64,000 nt of DNA, taken from NCBI GenBank assembly GCA_037126765.1, contig JBBCBC010000002.1:45140889-45204888 (forward strand). Direction: 5' to 3'. Of this stretch, positions 50,131 to 62,737 are shown in pieces (positions within the stretch are counted from its first letter, which is position 1; the number at the start of each line of letters is the position of its first letter). This DNA comes from Stenogyne calaminthoides. Lineage: Eukaryota > Streptophyta > Magnoliopsida > Lamiales > Lamiaceae. Both the position numbers and the translations under genes were made by a program. The notes under the pieces are model-generated. The model worked only from the letters and a program-made list of their open reading frames with translations. It was not told where the DNA came from and searched no databases.

Positions 50131-50366
50131 GAAGTGAGTCTCATGTGCACTCGGGTGCATCGTGCACTCATAGTGCATTTTAGAAGCGTGCAACTATACA
50201 AAACAGAAACATGCAATTATTCCAAATAGAAGCATGCAACTATGTTGCCATATTAACAGTTGCACTTTTCTATGTAAATAAATCGCATTTTTCAATATAA
50301 TAAGTTGCATTCTTCTAAAATGCACAATGAGTGTACGGTGCACCCGAGTGCATACAAGACCTAGCC
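50131..50366. mobile_element. hAT-like MITE with 8-bp target duplication
   Basis: The 236-bp element has long imperfect terminal inverted repeats of about 60 bp (TGCACTCGGGTGCA and AGTGCATTTTAGAAG on the left; their complements on the right). It is flanked by identical TAAAACCT at 50123-50130 and 50367-50374. An 8-bp duplication is typical of hAT transposons. It has no coding capacity and lies about 300 bp from the PERK stop codon. Confidence 0.85.
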
Positions 50367-50679
50367 TAAAACCTAATCCAACAAAAAGAATCACAGTCGA
50401 TAAGAAATATGGATGAATAATATAGTAAAGGAATGAGGATGAGATCCAATTAATTTAGTTAGCTGTAAGTAACCACAAAATTTACATCCAAAAAATGAGT
50501 AGGAATGAAACAATGAAGCAACATTAATTACAATGGGTAGTTTGGTAATCCTTGAAACTATTTGAACATCGCATGAACATATATATATGCCTCCAGTCAA
50601 CAGTGCTGAAGCTCGTCACAGCACCACCGCAACAATGGTACAGAAAAGCGCCGTCATTTAGATCAAAATCGATCAACGA

Positions 50680-53600
50680 TCAACTCTTCCAGCTGCTCTG
50701 AGAGTTGTTCAAGTATTCTGAACTATAATCTTGGCTTCCAAAAGCCATCCTCTGAAACATTCTGATCTGGGCAGATTGTTCTCTTGAATTGAAAATCCCA
50801 CTTTGGCCCGGTTTTACTCCGTTATTCAAGTCCGCCATTTCTTCCATTGAATCTAAAGCTCTTGCGATCTGTACGTGAAAGAGTCGGTTTTAGATTTTTA
50901 GTTCACAAGGGTTCACCTCACTTGAATTTTATCTATACATGATATAGTAATACAATGAGTTTCACCCCTTTAAAATGAACCCGTCTCTGATATTCAGAGC
51001 ATTTGAGTGAAACGTGTACCTGACTCATCTTCGGTCTTTTGGAAGCTAAATGACGTACACAAACCGCAGCTGCTTCAATCATCCTGAACATTTCACTTGG
51101 GACGAAGTTATCTCCCAGACGATGATCAACAATATCTCCGAACTCTTCTTTATCGAGTGCTTCAGTCAGCAATGGTCGAGCCTGATAGATGAAAGGTTCG
51201 TTTGGATTGAAGGATTTTGAGGATGGATTTTCAAAATATATGTAGGAGATGAAAGTAAATTAAACCAGCAAACAAGGAAGAAGGAACTTACCCATTCAAC
51301 CAGGCTTTCATCGCCTAGGGGTTGAGAAGCATCAACAGGCTTACGCCCCGTGATGAGCTCCAAAAGCACAACACCAAATGAAAAAACATCAGATTTCTCA
51401 GTGAGTTTACCACTTGATGCATACTCTGGAGCCAAGTATCTGCAATAGCATTAAATATAATAGGTGTTACTTATAATCAATATATAAATATTTAAATGTT
51501 ATACTTAAAATCCCGCGTAATACGCGGGTTCTATATTAGTAATCTTGTAAATGATGGATGTCCAATACACTACACAATTCTATTACTTTATATAACACAT
51601 TGGAGTTTGGGCAAAAACAAGTTCAACTATCCAAAATATCCCGACAAGGATCCTTCTAGAAACTCCATGTTATACGGTTCCAGGATCTCTTACCAGAACC
51701 TAGTTGAGTTTAGAGCACACGACAAACATTAGTTTCAGATAAAGGGGTCAGACGTACCCAAAGGTTCCCATCACACGAGTTGACACGTGTGTATGTAATT
51801 CCAGTTCTAATGCTAGCTTTGCAAGCCCAAAATCCGCAACCTGCCCATAAGTGGTAAAGACGCTTGAATGCTTGAGATATCTGCAGCTAAACTAGAAACA
51901 ACTCAGAAATTTTATTTAGGATTAGAAGAACCATACCCGCGCTTCAAAGTTGTTCTCCAAGAGAATGTTGGTTGACTTAATATCTCTGTGAATAATGCGG
52001 GGTTGACCTGAAAAACAAAGCCAAATTTAGGTTATTCTTCAAAAAAAAATATGTAGAAAATTAAGCAGAAACACTAATATCATAGTAGAGTCAGTCAACC
52101 ATTCCATCACGTGCACCAGTTACAACTAATATTGTTCAATGAACACAACTAATACTGTTCAGTGAAAATACCTAATACCTTTCAGTAAAACAACTACTAC
52201 CATTAAAAAATGCAGTTGAGTTGCACGTTACTACTGATGCATAGGAGTATTTGCCTTAAAATTATAAGCTATACCATTTTGAAGAAAAAAATAAGAATTT
52301 GAAAGCTATAGACTAGAGCTTACAATCTTCATGAAGATATGCGAGTCCACGTGCTGCACCAGCTGCAACTTTAACTCGACTGGCCCAATCCATTACGGGC
52401 TTGCCTTGATCTGCCAATGTTATAGCTCAAATGATTGAATTCCAATTTAGTCATAAATGTAAATAATGTTGGCAATACAGAAGCTTAAATCGAGTTACCA
52501 TGCAGATGGTAATGAAGGGTGTTGTTTGGCACGTAATCATAAACGAGCAACCTTTGATGATCAGAGATACAGTAACCAACAAGTGACACCAAATGTCTAT
52601 GGTGTATACGACTGATGATCTCGACTTCTGCTCTAAATTCACGTTCTCCTTGCCCACTACCAGCCTTTAACTGTTTAACAGCTACTTCTCTTCCATCTAC
52701 CAGAACTCCTTTATACACTTGCCCAAATCCACCTTCACCTAGAATATTAGTTTCTGAAAATTCATTAGTAGCATCAGATAATTCTTGATATGTGAACCAT
52801 GACCTTGAAGCGCCTAAGCCACCATCTTGGGAGTAAATGTTATTTTTCGCTGAAGCACTTCCAGCCAGTTGAGATGAATAATGAGATCTTAGAAATGAAG
52901 AATCTGAAACAAGAAGAAAGTGAGAAAGTGTACGCTATGGCCTTGATATTAAAAGATGCAGAGGAGAAGAAACATTGATGTTTTTACAATAAGATGCAAC
53001 ATAATCAGCATTCAGATGTTCTAAGGCCACATTCGGAATGTAGAATCTAGCCATCTAGGGGATAAATTGAATTCCATGAAAAGAAATCCATTGCGGTTCT
53101 TCGAATGAGTTCACTCTACAAAGGATTTGAAACTCTCGTCCTAAACTATTTGTTGGGAGTGTTTTAAGTGGATTTGAATCAGTAAACATGAGATCACTTG
53201 AAATCCACTCCTCCAATCAAACCAGTCAATTTAAATGAAATCAAAATGAAGCATCATAGTTCCCAACATCTTGCCAATTTTTTGAGTTATATCCCTTTAA
53301 AGTGAGTTGATATATACTCCCTCCGTCCCGAAATTATTGTCCGGTTTACTGTGTGATCGGTTTTTAAGAAAAAGTGATAAAATGTTAAATTGTAAGGGGT
53401 AGAATTGGTAAATCAACTTTATTGTAAAGTGAAAAAGTGATAAAGTGTTAAAGTGTAAGGGGTTAAGTGAGTGGCAATTTGTGTAATTTATATGTATTGT
53501 GAAGGGTGTTTATATTGATGAAACTTTCCATTTTAGGAAAGTGAACAAAAATTGTGGGACGCCCAAAATAGAATACTGAACAATAATTTTGGGACGGAGG

Positions 53601-54697
53601 GAGTAATATTTATTCATAGTTAAGAAGCATATATTACCATCCTAGCAAATAAGAAGGAAATGACATGTGAGAGCAGCTTCTACAATTCAAAGCACTACAC
53701 ATGAACACAAACCACAACATGCATAGCATAAACACCAGATGGAAAAACGCGTCGAATTAGTACCTGAATTTTGGGAGGACGCAAAAGGCGATGGCATGGT
53801 ATAGTTGAGACTAAACTCGTTCTTTCTCTTCTTCCTTTTATGGGTATACCATACAGCCAGAATCACAAGAGAGAGTGCTAATAAGCCCATGACACTGCCA
53901 ACCACTGTTGCAGTTCCTGCTCCTATACCCCTGGAATTCCTAGGTGCTGAATCTGCAGTTATATTTGGACTAGACTCAGTTGCAGTGGGTTTCTCAGGGT
54001 GGGATGGAGACGGTGACGCCAGAAAGCTTCCATTGGAAGGTGCATTAGGGGGCAAAGGTGATGAAGGGACTGCAGGAGGAGATGCAGGGGAAGCCGGAGA
54101 AGGAGCACTGGTCGGCGGAATAGGCGGGGCGCCAGCCGGAGTGGGTGTCGACGGAGGTGGTGGGTGAGAATGCTTAGGTGAAGGTGCCGCAGGTGGAGGC
54201 GGAGAACTGGCGGCAGGTGGTTTGGCGGTTGGTGGAGGTGGAGGAGATGGGGAAATGGCTGGAGGAGAAGGAGGTGGTGCTACAGGGGGTGCAGGGGATT
54301 CTTGGGGTGGTGGAGAGCCGGTGGGTGGTGGTGGAGGCGATGGGGTTGGCGTCGGAGGTGAATTGGTTCTGGGAGGAGGAGCTGTAGGAGGAGATGGTGG
54401 TGGTGAGACTGGGGATGGTGGGGGAGATGGGGGTGGGGCGGAGGGTGGTATTGGTGGTGGTGGTGGTGGTGATTCTGGTGGAGGAGAAACGGGTGGAGAC
54501 GGTGGTGGAGAGGATTCAGGTGGTGGCGCGGAGGGAGTAGGCGGAGGAGGGGCGGCGGAAGGAGGTGGCGCGTCGGTTGTCTGATTGGGAACAGAATCTG
54601 AAGGAGATGATGAGTTTGTTGGAGAAACGGGTGGAACAACACTGGGAGAAGAATCTCCTATTGATGGTATTGGTGGAAGTGGCAGGATTGAAGCCAT
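50680..54697 (-). CDS. Proline-rich receptor-like protein kinase (PERK)
   Basis: Eight exons join in phase: 54697-53764, 52903-52499, 52410-52324, 52007-51937, 51840-51758, 51439-51292, 51181-51020 and 50868-50680, about 692 aa. Residues 1 to about 235 form an extensin-like Ser/Pro-rich extracellular domain rich in SPPP and PPPSPP. A transmembrane helix follows near 252-275 (VVGSVMGLLALSLVILAVWY) with a KRKKRK stop-transfer signal. The kinase domain is complete: GEGGFGQVYKG, VAVKQLK, HRDIKSTNILL, DFGLAKLALELELHTHVSTR, GTFGYLAPEY and DVFSFGVVLLELITG. No cleaved signal peptide is seen, as usual for PERKs, which sit at the plasma membrane and respond to cell-wall state. No lesion was found. Which PERK subtype it is was not determined. 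Confidence 0.93.
53317..53603. mobile_element. Stowaway MITE in PERK intron 1
   Basis: The 287-bp element has inverted ends CTCCCTCCGTCCC with matching AATTATTGT extensions, flanked by TA duplications (53315-53316 and 53604-53605). These are the hallmarks of Stowaway, a Tc1/mariner-derived MITE family. Confidence 0.95.
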
Positions 54698-55380
54698 ATT
54701 TTCAGGAAAAAAGTTTCTGTATCAAATAATTTAGGCTCAAGTTCAAGATCTGAGCATCTCCATTGAAATGCAGCACAGCCTTAACTCTTAAAACAGCAAT
54801 TACCCCAAAAAAGGGAATGAAATTAAAACCCTAGATAATCCTTTCAAACTAATGCCGAGATTCTTGAGATACCAGCTTATCAGGAAACATGAAAAAAGAG
54901 CATTACGACTCAGTTCATCCCAACTGAATCGAGAAAAATCATATACTAACAAATCCAGATCAAACAATGGCGAATCCAGCAAAAAAGAAATCCTAAATTC
55001 AACACTTAGAAAGAATCTACACTGAAATCAACGGACCAAAGTATCAACTAATTCTTCCAAATCAAATGCACTTCAAATGAATCAGCAATTTGACAATGAG
55101 AGAGAGAAATCAAGGTCCTAAACAAAACTCAAACCTCTCAATAACAGGTCGAAATCGTGAAATTCCAAAAAGCAAAACACAAAAAAAAGATCCCAAACAC
55201 TTGTTTCCGCAAGATATGGCGTATCAGAAATCAAACCAATGGGCAATTAGACGTGGGTGCGACTTCGCAATAGTCTTCGACAATGGAGGAGAGAGAAATA
55301 TTAGAAATTGTATGCCATCAAATGCTCTGACGAGCATGAGAATGTGCTCTACGAAATTAGCTGTTTTTTATCAAAATTAA
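54698..55380 (-). promoter_or_regulatory. Probable 5' UTR, leader intron and promoter of PERK
   Basis: Just upstream of the ATG the minus strand has TTGATACAG, a good acceptor, suggesting that the leader is spliced and the first exon is near 55.2-55.3 kb. The donor and transcription start are not resolved. Confidence 0.35.
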
Positions 55381-56214
55381 TTACTACTTTTTTATATTTG
55401 GAAAAGATAATGGGGGGTGTTAAATCTGAATGTGAACGTGGGATACTGCTGGGATTATACTATTTTGGGGGGAGAAGATTATGATGAACCAAAAGTCAAA
55501 TAAAACATCATGATTCATGAATGCCATGTTCACTCGGCCTGTTTCTAACATCCAATCATTATAATTTTCTTGACTTTTTATTTTACGCTTTTCTACAAGA
55601 TTGCAGCCTACTGAATGTTAAAACTCTCCTAAAAAAAAAGAATGTTAAAACTTTGGCAAAAATATAGTTTACTAAAGTAATTCTATAATTGACTAATGGA
55701 GTATTTAAATTTGTTTTCATGAAAAAATTAAGAAAATAATATTTGAATTCTTAAATGTGTGGGTGCAAATTTTAATTTTCTCATCCACCGGCGGGTGCAA
55801 ATTTTCTTAGCAAAACACGGCACCTCGCATTGCTGAAATTAATATTTTTGGTTAATAATTAGGTGAGCATATTAAATCTTAGAAATTAAAGAGGTTCTCA
55901 GATGAATCCTCGAAAAGCATATAATAAATAAGATTTAACTACGTTTTAGACATTTGCGTGTAGAATCCTGTAAATTTTTTTAAAAGTCGATTTATTTTTA
56001 CACATAAAAAGTCTGTTGTTAATATGAGAATATAATAAGACGCTTATTTGACATAGTTGCATGTTTTATTTTGTATAATTACACTTTAAAATCGATTTAT
56101 GAATACACAAAAACATCCGACTTAAAAAAGACATAAAACCACCCTAGAAATTAAAATAGCATATTACCTCGCTAGCTAGTGGCTAGTATGACAGGCGTTA
56201 ACAAATAATAGAAA

Positions 56215-56672
56215 GTAGTATTACTAAACTATTATTTTTTGTTTTGAAAGGTACTTAAACTATTTTTTTGTTTTAACAAGTCCTTGAACTATTAAATTTT
56301 ATTTCGAAAGATCCCTAAATAATTTTTTTTGTTTAAGTCTCTAAATTATTGATTTTTGTTTCAAGCAGTCATTCTTGACGGAATTTTCTAACTAATTTAA
56401 CGGAACCATTAAGTAAAACAATGGTCAATATTGATAATTTTGAGAATGATGATGTGCATATTTACTTAACGGTTCTGTTAGATGATAAAAAAAATAGTCA
56501 AGAATGACTGCGTGAAATAAAAATCAATAGTTTAGAGATTTCTTTAAATAAAAAAATAGTTTAAGGACATTTCAAAATAAAAGTTAATAGTTCAGGGACT
56601 TCTTAAAATAAAAAAATAATTTAAGGACCTATCAAAATAAAATGTAATAATTTAGGGACCAAAAAATACATT
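56215..56672. mobile_element. Long foldback / MITE-like element
   Basis: Two arms of about 190 bp are inverted copies of each other around a spacer of about 60 bp, e.g. CAGTCATTCTTGACGGAATT pairs with AGTCAAGAATGACTG. Within each arm a unit of about 40 bp (AAATAAAAA-TAGTTTAGGGAC type) is itself repeated. No coding capacity; target duplication not resolved. The structure resembles non-autonomous Mutator-like or foldback elements. Confidence 0.75.
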
Positions 56673-57314
56673 TTGCCATTAAAATAAGATTTCACCCTGA
56701 GTTTATGACTAATTAGTGAAATGTGATAAGAAAATCATTTTTCGTAATATAATGTGAATTAAAGTTTTGACAAAAAATCGTGTGAGGTGACATTTTCCAC
56801 GCAAGATATTATTTTTTTTTTTGTACGTGTGATATCTCGTCAAAATGAAAAATAATCAATCAATTCAGATTGAATTTATATTTCATCAAAACATAAAAAA
56901 AATTAAGAAGATGAAATCAAATCAAATTGATTTACTAATAATCAAATCAAACTAGAATTCATTAAACTAGATTGATCTACCAATCAAATCGACATCGTAC
57001 AATCAAACAAATTATGTCATGTGGCGACTTAAAGAATGTAGATATTCATTAAATTCCCTATCTTCATTCATTTCATTCCAAACGACAACATTAAAAATAA
57101 AAAAACAACGGAGAGAAAGAATCGGTTGGTTCAATAGAAATTGTATCAAAACTTTTTCATTCAAATTTCATTTCATTTTTATTTTTAATACAAAATTTGT
57201 AGGTTACAATGGATTTAAAGATTTGTATGATTTAAAATATTAAAATAAAGACCCTATGAGATCGTCTTCTACAATACTTTCTTTATATTTTTTTTTTTTT
57301 TCTGTTTCATCGTA

Positions 57315-57495
57315 TATTAATTCTATCTGTAATTTTCCTTTTATTTTAAAGATAAGTACTTTTTAACATTTCATATTTACATTAATTCTGTCTGTAATTT
57401 TCTTTTATTTTAAAAGATAAGTTTTGAACATTCCGTATCTATTATAATTTCTATCTGTAATTTTCTTTTGGTTTTAAAGATAGGTTCTGAACATT
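57315..57495. repeat. Three-copy tandem repeat, about 60 bp
   Basis: Three adjacent copies share TCTGTAATTTTC, TTTTATTTTAAAGATAAG (third copy TTTTAAAGATAGGTTCTGAA) and AACATTCC. Copies diverge by several bases. Confidence 0.75.
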
Positions 57496-58289
57496 CCAAA
57501 TCTCGAGAGGATGTCCCTTTAATTAAATGCACTTTCCATATCTGGCCACGCTGATGAGCTGAAACAAATGCACTTTCATTTACGATAAAGAATTCGAACT
57601 GGTTTTATTGTGCCTTCACAAATTTGTGGTTGCACTTTTTAGTATGGCTGAAGGAGCATTTTTTTTTAGTCCAAGTTTGGTGAACCAATTAACAAATAAA
57701 TTGCAAGTCTCGCCATAGCCCATAAGCACAATCGGTAGATTTCCGAATAATTTTTATATTTTACAAGTAATATTTAAAAAAAAAAAAAAAAAACTTCTTT
57801 GAAATCATATATAATTGTTATCTCACTGTGGACCATTTCATAATAAATTATATACAAGACATCAAAAAGTTCAACTGTTCCAAACAGACCGATAGGGCAC
57901 CATGAAAAAAAAGATGCAAAAGCTGGGATTATATTATAAAGGCACATCGTAAATTCATATACACACTCAAACATGAAACAACAGAAAGTGTTGTCTCCAG
58001 CTGATCATCATAATTTAAAAAAAGAAAACCAAGATTTCAAATATCCAATACTATAAACGTAAAACAAAGCAAAATAATAAAGTCAAGAAACTTCAAAAGT
58101 AAAGCACACAATAAGAAAGACCAAAAGTTGGCGCCATATGTGATTATTTCAAACAAGAACAAGATTCTTGTGCTCTATAATCTCATCACCAAACTCGATC
58201 CTTCCATCCCACCCATTGATAAGATCCCACCACCATCACACATTCAATGAGAATAATGCCTATACCAACAAAACTTCCTCCTTCTCCCC

Positions 58290-60413
58290 TCGTCCCGATC
58301 ATCCCTGCTATAAATCCACCACAAAAGATTCAAAAAGAGTTCCCATCGTCGTATCCATTCAACTTCCTAACATTACTTATCGCGCTTTTCTTTATCATAA
58401 ACCCCTTGCAATGCATACAAGAACCCCTTCACCCTCCCCCCCCCTCCCTACTCAACGCAGGAAAAGTCCACTCAACGAGCTCTTTCACAAACCGTACATC
58501 AGAGAACAACGTTTCACTAATCGGAAGTATAGGCAGTAACTGAATCCCCAATAGACATTCCCTCCATTCAGCTGGAGCAAACCAAAGACTAGTGTCCCTC
58601 TTTGTGGACCATAAAACTCCCACTACTTTATTATCCCTTGTGAATTCTTGGGGATACAAATTATCCTCTACTTTCATATGCCACCATGTTTGTGCTGCTT
58701 GGATTTCGAAAGCTGAAATAGTTGATCCAATTGAAACAAGGTGGCTATCTCCGTACGCTAGCCCCATTAGAGCTGCTGAATAGTATGCGTTCACAGCCTC
58801 GCTCGTGCTTTCTTGATTACGCCCGTCTGCAAACTCTGTTAACCCCCCTGCCCAAGAATGCAACTTCCACAAATCGAAACATCTCAAACGAGTATAGTTT
58901 GAGTTATCTCTCTTACTTAAGTTCATATAATCAGCCATCAATGAGTAAGCTTGTGGCCTGTACTTCCTTCCCCAAGCTGGATCAATCTTAGCTAGAACAG
59001 AGATGCCATAAACAAAGTAGCCTAAGTGATAATGATGATCATTATAGACTCCAAAACCAAAATCAGCACCCGAATCTAATGATCCTTGTTTAGTCACAAT
59101 CCCACCCCATTTTTTATCATAGAGAAAGCCATTAGGACCAAAAGAACCATCTAACCAAGGCTGGATTGTATCTTTCAAGAACTTCTTAATATGAGGAATC
59201 ACATCCAGATAGCTGACTTCTTCAGCAATTAGTGCTAGCCTTGCTGCTCTAGCAACCAATTTAGCATAGAAGTAAGATGAAGATGTCGATATAGCACTCG
59301 AATCCAGCGCATCGACATCTTTGATCAAAGCTTGAACAATTTCATGACACGATTCTTCATCAACCCCTCTGATTGAATGCCAAGTTACAGAAACAGGATC
59401 ACTTTTCAAAACCCAAGAATCTCCAACAATACCAACAAGCTCACCATCAATACTATTGTACTTAAAATCCTCTAATACAGATACTGAGCAATCAGCATCT
59501 GAAAGAAGACGAAGATGCAGGGGATGTGCAAGCATTAACAAATCTCCCCAACCTCTCTTATCCCATTTATACACCAAACAAAAAGGTTTTGTGAAATTAG
59601 CATCACCACTCACAGCATAGCAAGAACTAAATCTATCTAAAACAGCCTCAAATTTAGGATCAGAATTGGGCAAAGCTGCAACCCTAATTACTCCAGAAAA
59701 CACACTGGAAGTGATCCTGCTCGTGTCATGGCTTAAATTGATGGGCGAGGAGGCGTAAAGGAGCCATGTTTGATTGTTATTCAGTCTGATGGTGTACTTT
59801 GTGCTAGAACTGTTGGGACTCAATTCGAGAATGGCGTGGATTGTTGAAATACAGAGTGGAACGCCGCTCATCACATTGCAGGTCAGAAAAGGGCTTCCTC
59901 TAACAAGGAAGAATCGGAGATTGTTAGATGGAAAATCGAGAGTGACACTGAGTTCACTGAAGGAAGAAATGACGTGGGATGCATTAGGGTTAGGGTTATT
60001 AAACGTGGAAATAGTGAGATCAGAAATGAAAGTCTGGTAAATGAAGGCAGGGCTTTTGAACAGGGATGGGTAACAGAGAGTAAGAGATGATTGAGACGAT
60101 TTAATTATGTACGGATGGATGTATTCCGGCTGATCGCCGTTTTTGAGGACGAAATTCTGGAAAAAATGAGTTCGTGGGTAGGGGGAAGAGAGGAGTTGGG
60201 GGGGAAAGAAACGGTTGGGGTCAGGGAGGACGGAGGAGCGGGTTTCAGGGAAGAGGAATGGTCGGGGAGCGGTGAATTGCGGCGGGTTGATGCGGCGGCG
60301 ACATGGCGGGGAGGGCGGCGGCGATGGGGAGGCTGGAGGGGAGGCTTTTCGTGGCTTTTTTGGAAAGGTTTAATGAGGGTGGTTTTGACTCTTCGTCTTA
60401 TTTTCTTAAGCAT
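58290..60413 (-). pseudogene. GH81 endo-1,3-beta-glucanase, frameshifted at both ends
   Basis: A single-exon locus. The frame from the ATG at 60413 begins MLKKIRRRVKTTLIKPF, and family sequence then continues in another frame from an A6 run (60356-60361 on the plus strand). The shifted frame reads on through LPDPNRFF and NFVLKNGDQPEYIHPY into a long open stretch (to 58429). It contains the conserved NDHHYHLGY and NQESTSEAVNAYY segments bearing the acidic residues proposed as catalytic in GH81. At a C9 run (58436-58444) the frame ends early. Family C-terminal sequence (GFLYALQGVYDK, VRKLNGYDDGNSF, NLLWWIYSR) follows in three frames. GH81 enzymes hydrolyse beta-1,3-glucan. All four indels are in or beside homopolymers, so sequencing error is possible, but the last three cluster within about 130 bp. 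It is either a young pseudogene or a badly sequenced gene. Confidence 0.82.
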
Positions 60414-62737
60414 GTTTATAATTTGTTGGAATTTATGGGGCGAATTGTTAATTGCGTTGAGTTTCGGGAAGCCACGAAGTAACTACCTCAATTACGTGTA
60501 CCTGTCAACACGGTTTGAAGGAGATCAGCAAAATAACTACACTTGACCGCATGCATAACTATTAAAATTCAACATTAGTATTTGATTTTTAATTTATTCT
60601 TAATTTCAAGTAAATCAATTTCTGTATTTTTATTTTAGTATATAAAATACACATATATATCTCACCTTAATTATGGTATTGTATTACAAATTTACCAAAT
60701 TAAAAAGAATCAAAGACATTTATTTGGATGTGATTACTAATTGACATAGTTTATGAAGTATTAATTTTTTTGCAACATCATATATAAAAAGCCAGATCTT
60801 TTCAAGATAACAAATTGTAAGTTTTTAAAATAAATTATAAAATGACAAACAAGATCTCGAACGATTTTGAAAAAACTCTCTTAAAATTAGGTGTCATCTA
60901 GATAATTTGATGAAATTAGTAACAGAAAAAAAAATCATGCATCAATCATCAACCTTGAAACATAGATGATGGACATGTACATAATCATTATACATATATC
61001 TATGAAAGAAGAAAGCGAGGAAACATACAAGAATTTGCTGATATCGACAACTCCTAGAACTTCAATTTGAAAATATGGCATGAAAAATTACGATTCCAAC
61101 TTACGTAATTAAGATATTGAGAAATCGTGAGAATCGGAACAAGACACAATTAGACTTAAATTTGGAGTAGGACATGAAATGTTAAAGGAATAAGGCTTGG
61201 TATTTGGTTATGAAGTCAAAATTGTACTGTTTATGCATTGCTTATTGATTTGTTATGCATGTAAATGTTATTCTTTGGAAAGACAAGGTCTGCAAGATAT
61301 CTAAATGCATTGCTTGCAGTTTGGGAAATTCTATAGCCAGCAAGGGATAACAAAGTGGGCCCCCAAGTGAAATTTTCATTCTTTCCAACCATTCTGGAAA
61401 AAGAAATGAGAATCTAATCAACCAAACAAGAGGCACACTAGTCTTTTTTGTGAGAAGGTCTCACGATCATCGTAACATAATTCGAAAGATTGACGCTTTT
61501 AATATTTTGGAAGGGAAGAGTGTTGATTTGTCTTAATTTAGAATTCTCTTATGTATGAGGCAAATCGCCTCATATAAGTTTTTATCATCAAAAGACACAT
61601 TACGTTCAGAGACGCCTCTCATTTGATGAATTTGTGTTTTAACACTTTAAAAGGGATGAAGATTGATTTAGGACTAATTTATACTGCATGCTCGTGTATT
61701 TAAACCCATGCCATATGAGTTTTTGTCTCAATCAACTTCAAGGCAACGTTTGGTCCAAGTTCTTTAATGATGAATTTTTTCTTTATGATTCTTTTCGTTT
61801 AATATATTTTCTAACATAGTGGGCGTCTCGAAACAAGTTCAACGCTTTTGCATACAATCGCGAAGAGTGGGATGGCGTTTGTCAACACTGGTGGTGTTGA
61901 GTTTCTTGAGGAGCCAGGCGATGACAGCGTCAATAGTGGCTTTTGCGGCGTCGGCAGCGGAGTGCCGAGCTTCGAACGTGATTTGGCATAGATTGCGACA
62001 AAATTGGGACGCTACGACAGATCATGGTTACTGCTTAGAAAAAATCTCTAAACAAAACAAAATCTGATTGTGGGAAAGGAAATACTTAACCCTATGACAG
62101 AAAATTCTCACTCTCTCTCCTTTACATTGTTTCTACAACACTTATTTTCAAATATTCAATTGTTTAAACATACTACAAAATGACTTATTAATCATTCATT
62201 CATCCACACCCTTTTTATGAGTCTCACTATCACCTCATTTTTACCTAATTTTCTGCAAAAAAATATTTTCTCTTCATTCATATATTTAAATGGATAACAC
62301 TTTGTCTCCAATTTAAAAGTCATTTACAATGATTTTAAATATAAACTTTTATCCATCAAATATTTACACCAATTTGGATGACCATTGTGGTCGTGTCACT
62401 TGTGGATGCTCTGAGACTATGACTTTTAATTATAGCTGTCCGATTTTGGGCGCTTAATCACAGACCGTCCATCTCCATCAATTGATCCTGGCCGTTACTC
62501 AATTCGCCGGTTCCCTTTCCTGATTTAATTGGAGTTGGGTTATCTATTGGGCCATATTTCAATTTCTCTATTTATAAAAGTATTTCCAGCCCATCAGATA
62601 TAGATTCCTAGCCCATTCCTCATAATTCCAGAATAGAAAATAAGATTAATGCATTTATTTTTATTTATTTTTTTGAGGAAAAGATTAATGCATTTACGAT
62701 GTATAAAAAAAAATTTAATTAATTATAAACTACAAGA
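60414..62737. other. Intergenic, upstream of the GH81 locus
   Basis: No gene recognised. An open frame at 61819-62067, and its complement, show no clear family. GAAGGTCTCACGATCATCG (61453-61471) and CATATGAGTTTTTGTCTC (about 61712) echo the repeat debris at 7.8-8.15 kb. Confidence 0.45.

Larger units (their letters stand above)
55381..58289. other. Intergenic between PERK and the GH81 locus
   Basis: AT-rich with no gene. It holds the foldback (56215-56672) and the three-copy tandem repeat (57315-57495), described separately. Confidence 0.5.

Noticed and set aside
54222..54642. Gly-rich and His/Leu-rich frames over the PERK extracellular domain
   Set aside because: Frame shadows of the Pro-rich repeat; the Pro-rich frame joins in phase to a full kinase.
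58168..58543. Plus-strand Pro/Ser-rich frames at the GH81 3' end
   Set aside because: They are antisense to the GH81 C-terminus and show no family signal.
61819..62067. Possible small gene; the complementary strand has Cys/Ala-rich sequence loosely like a pectinesterase/invertase inhibitor
   Set aside because: The similarity is too weak, there is no signal peptide and neither strand gives a complete frame.
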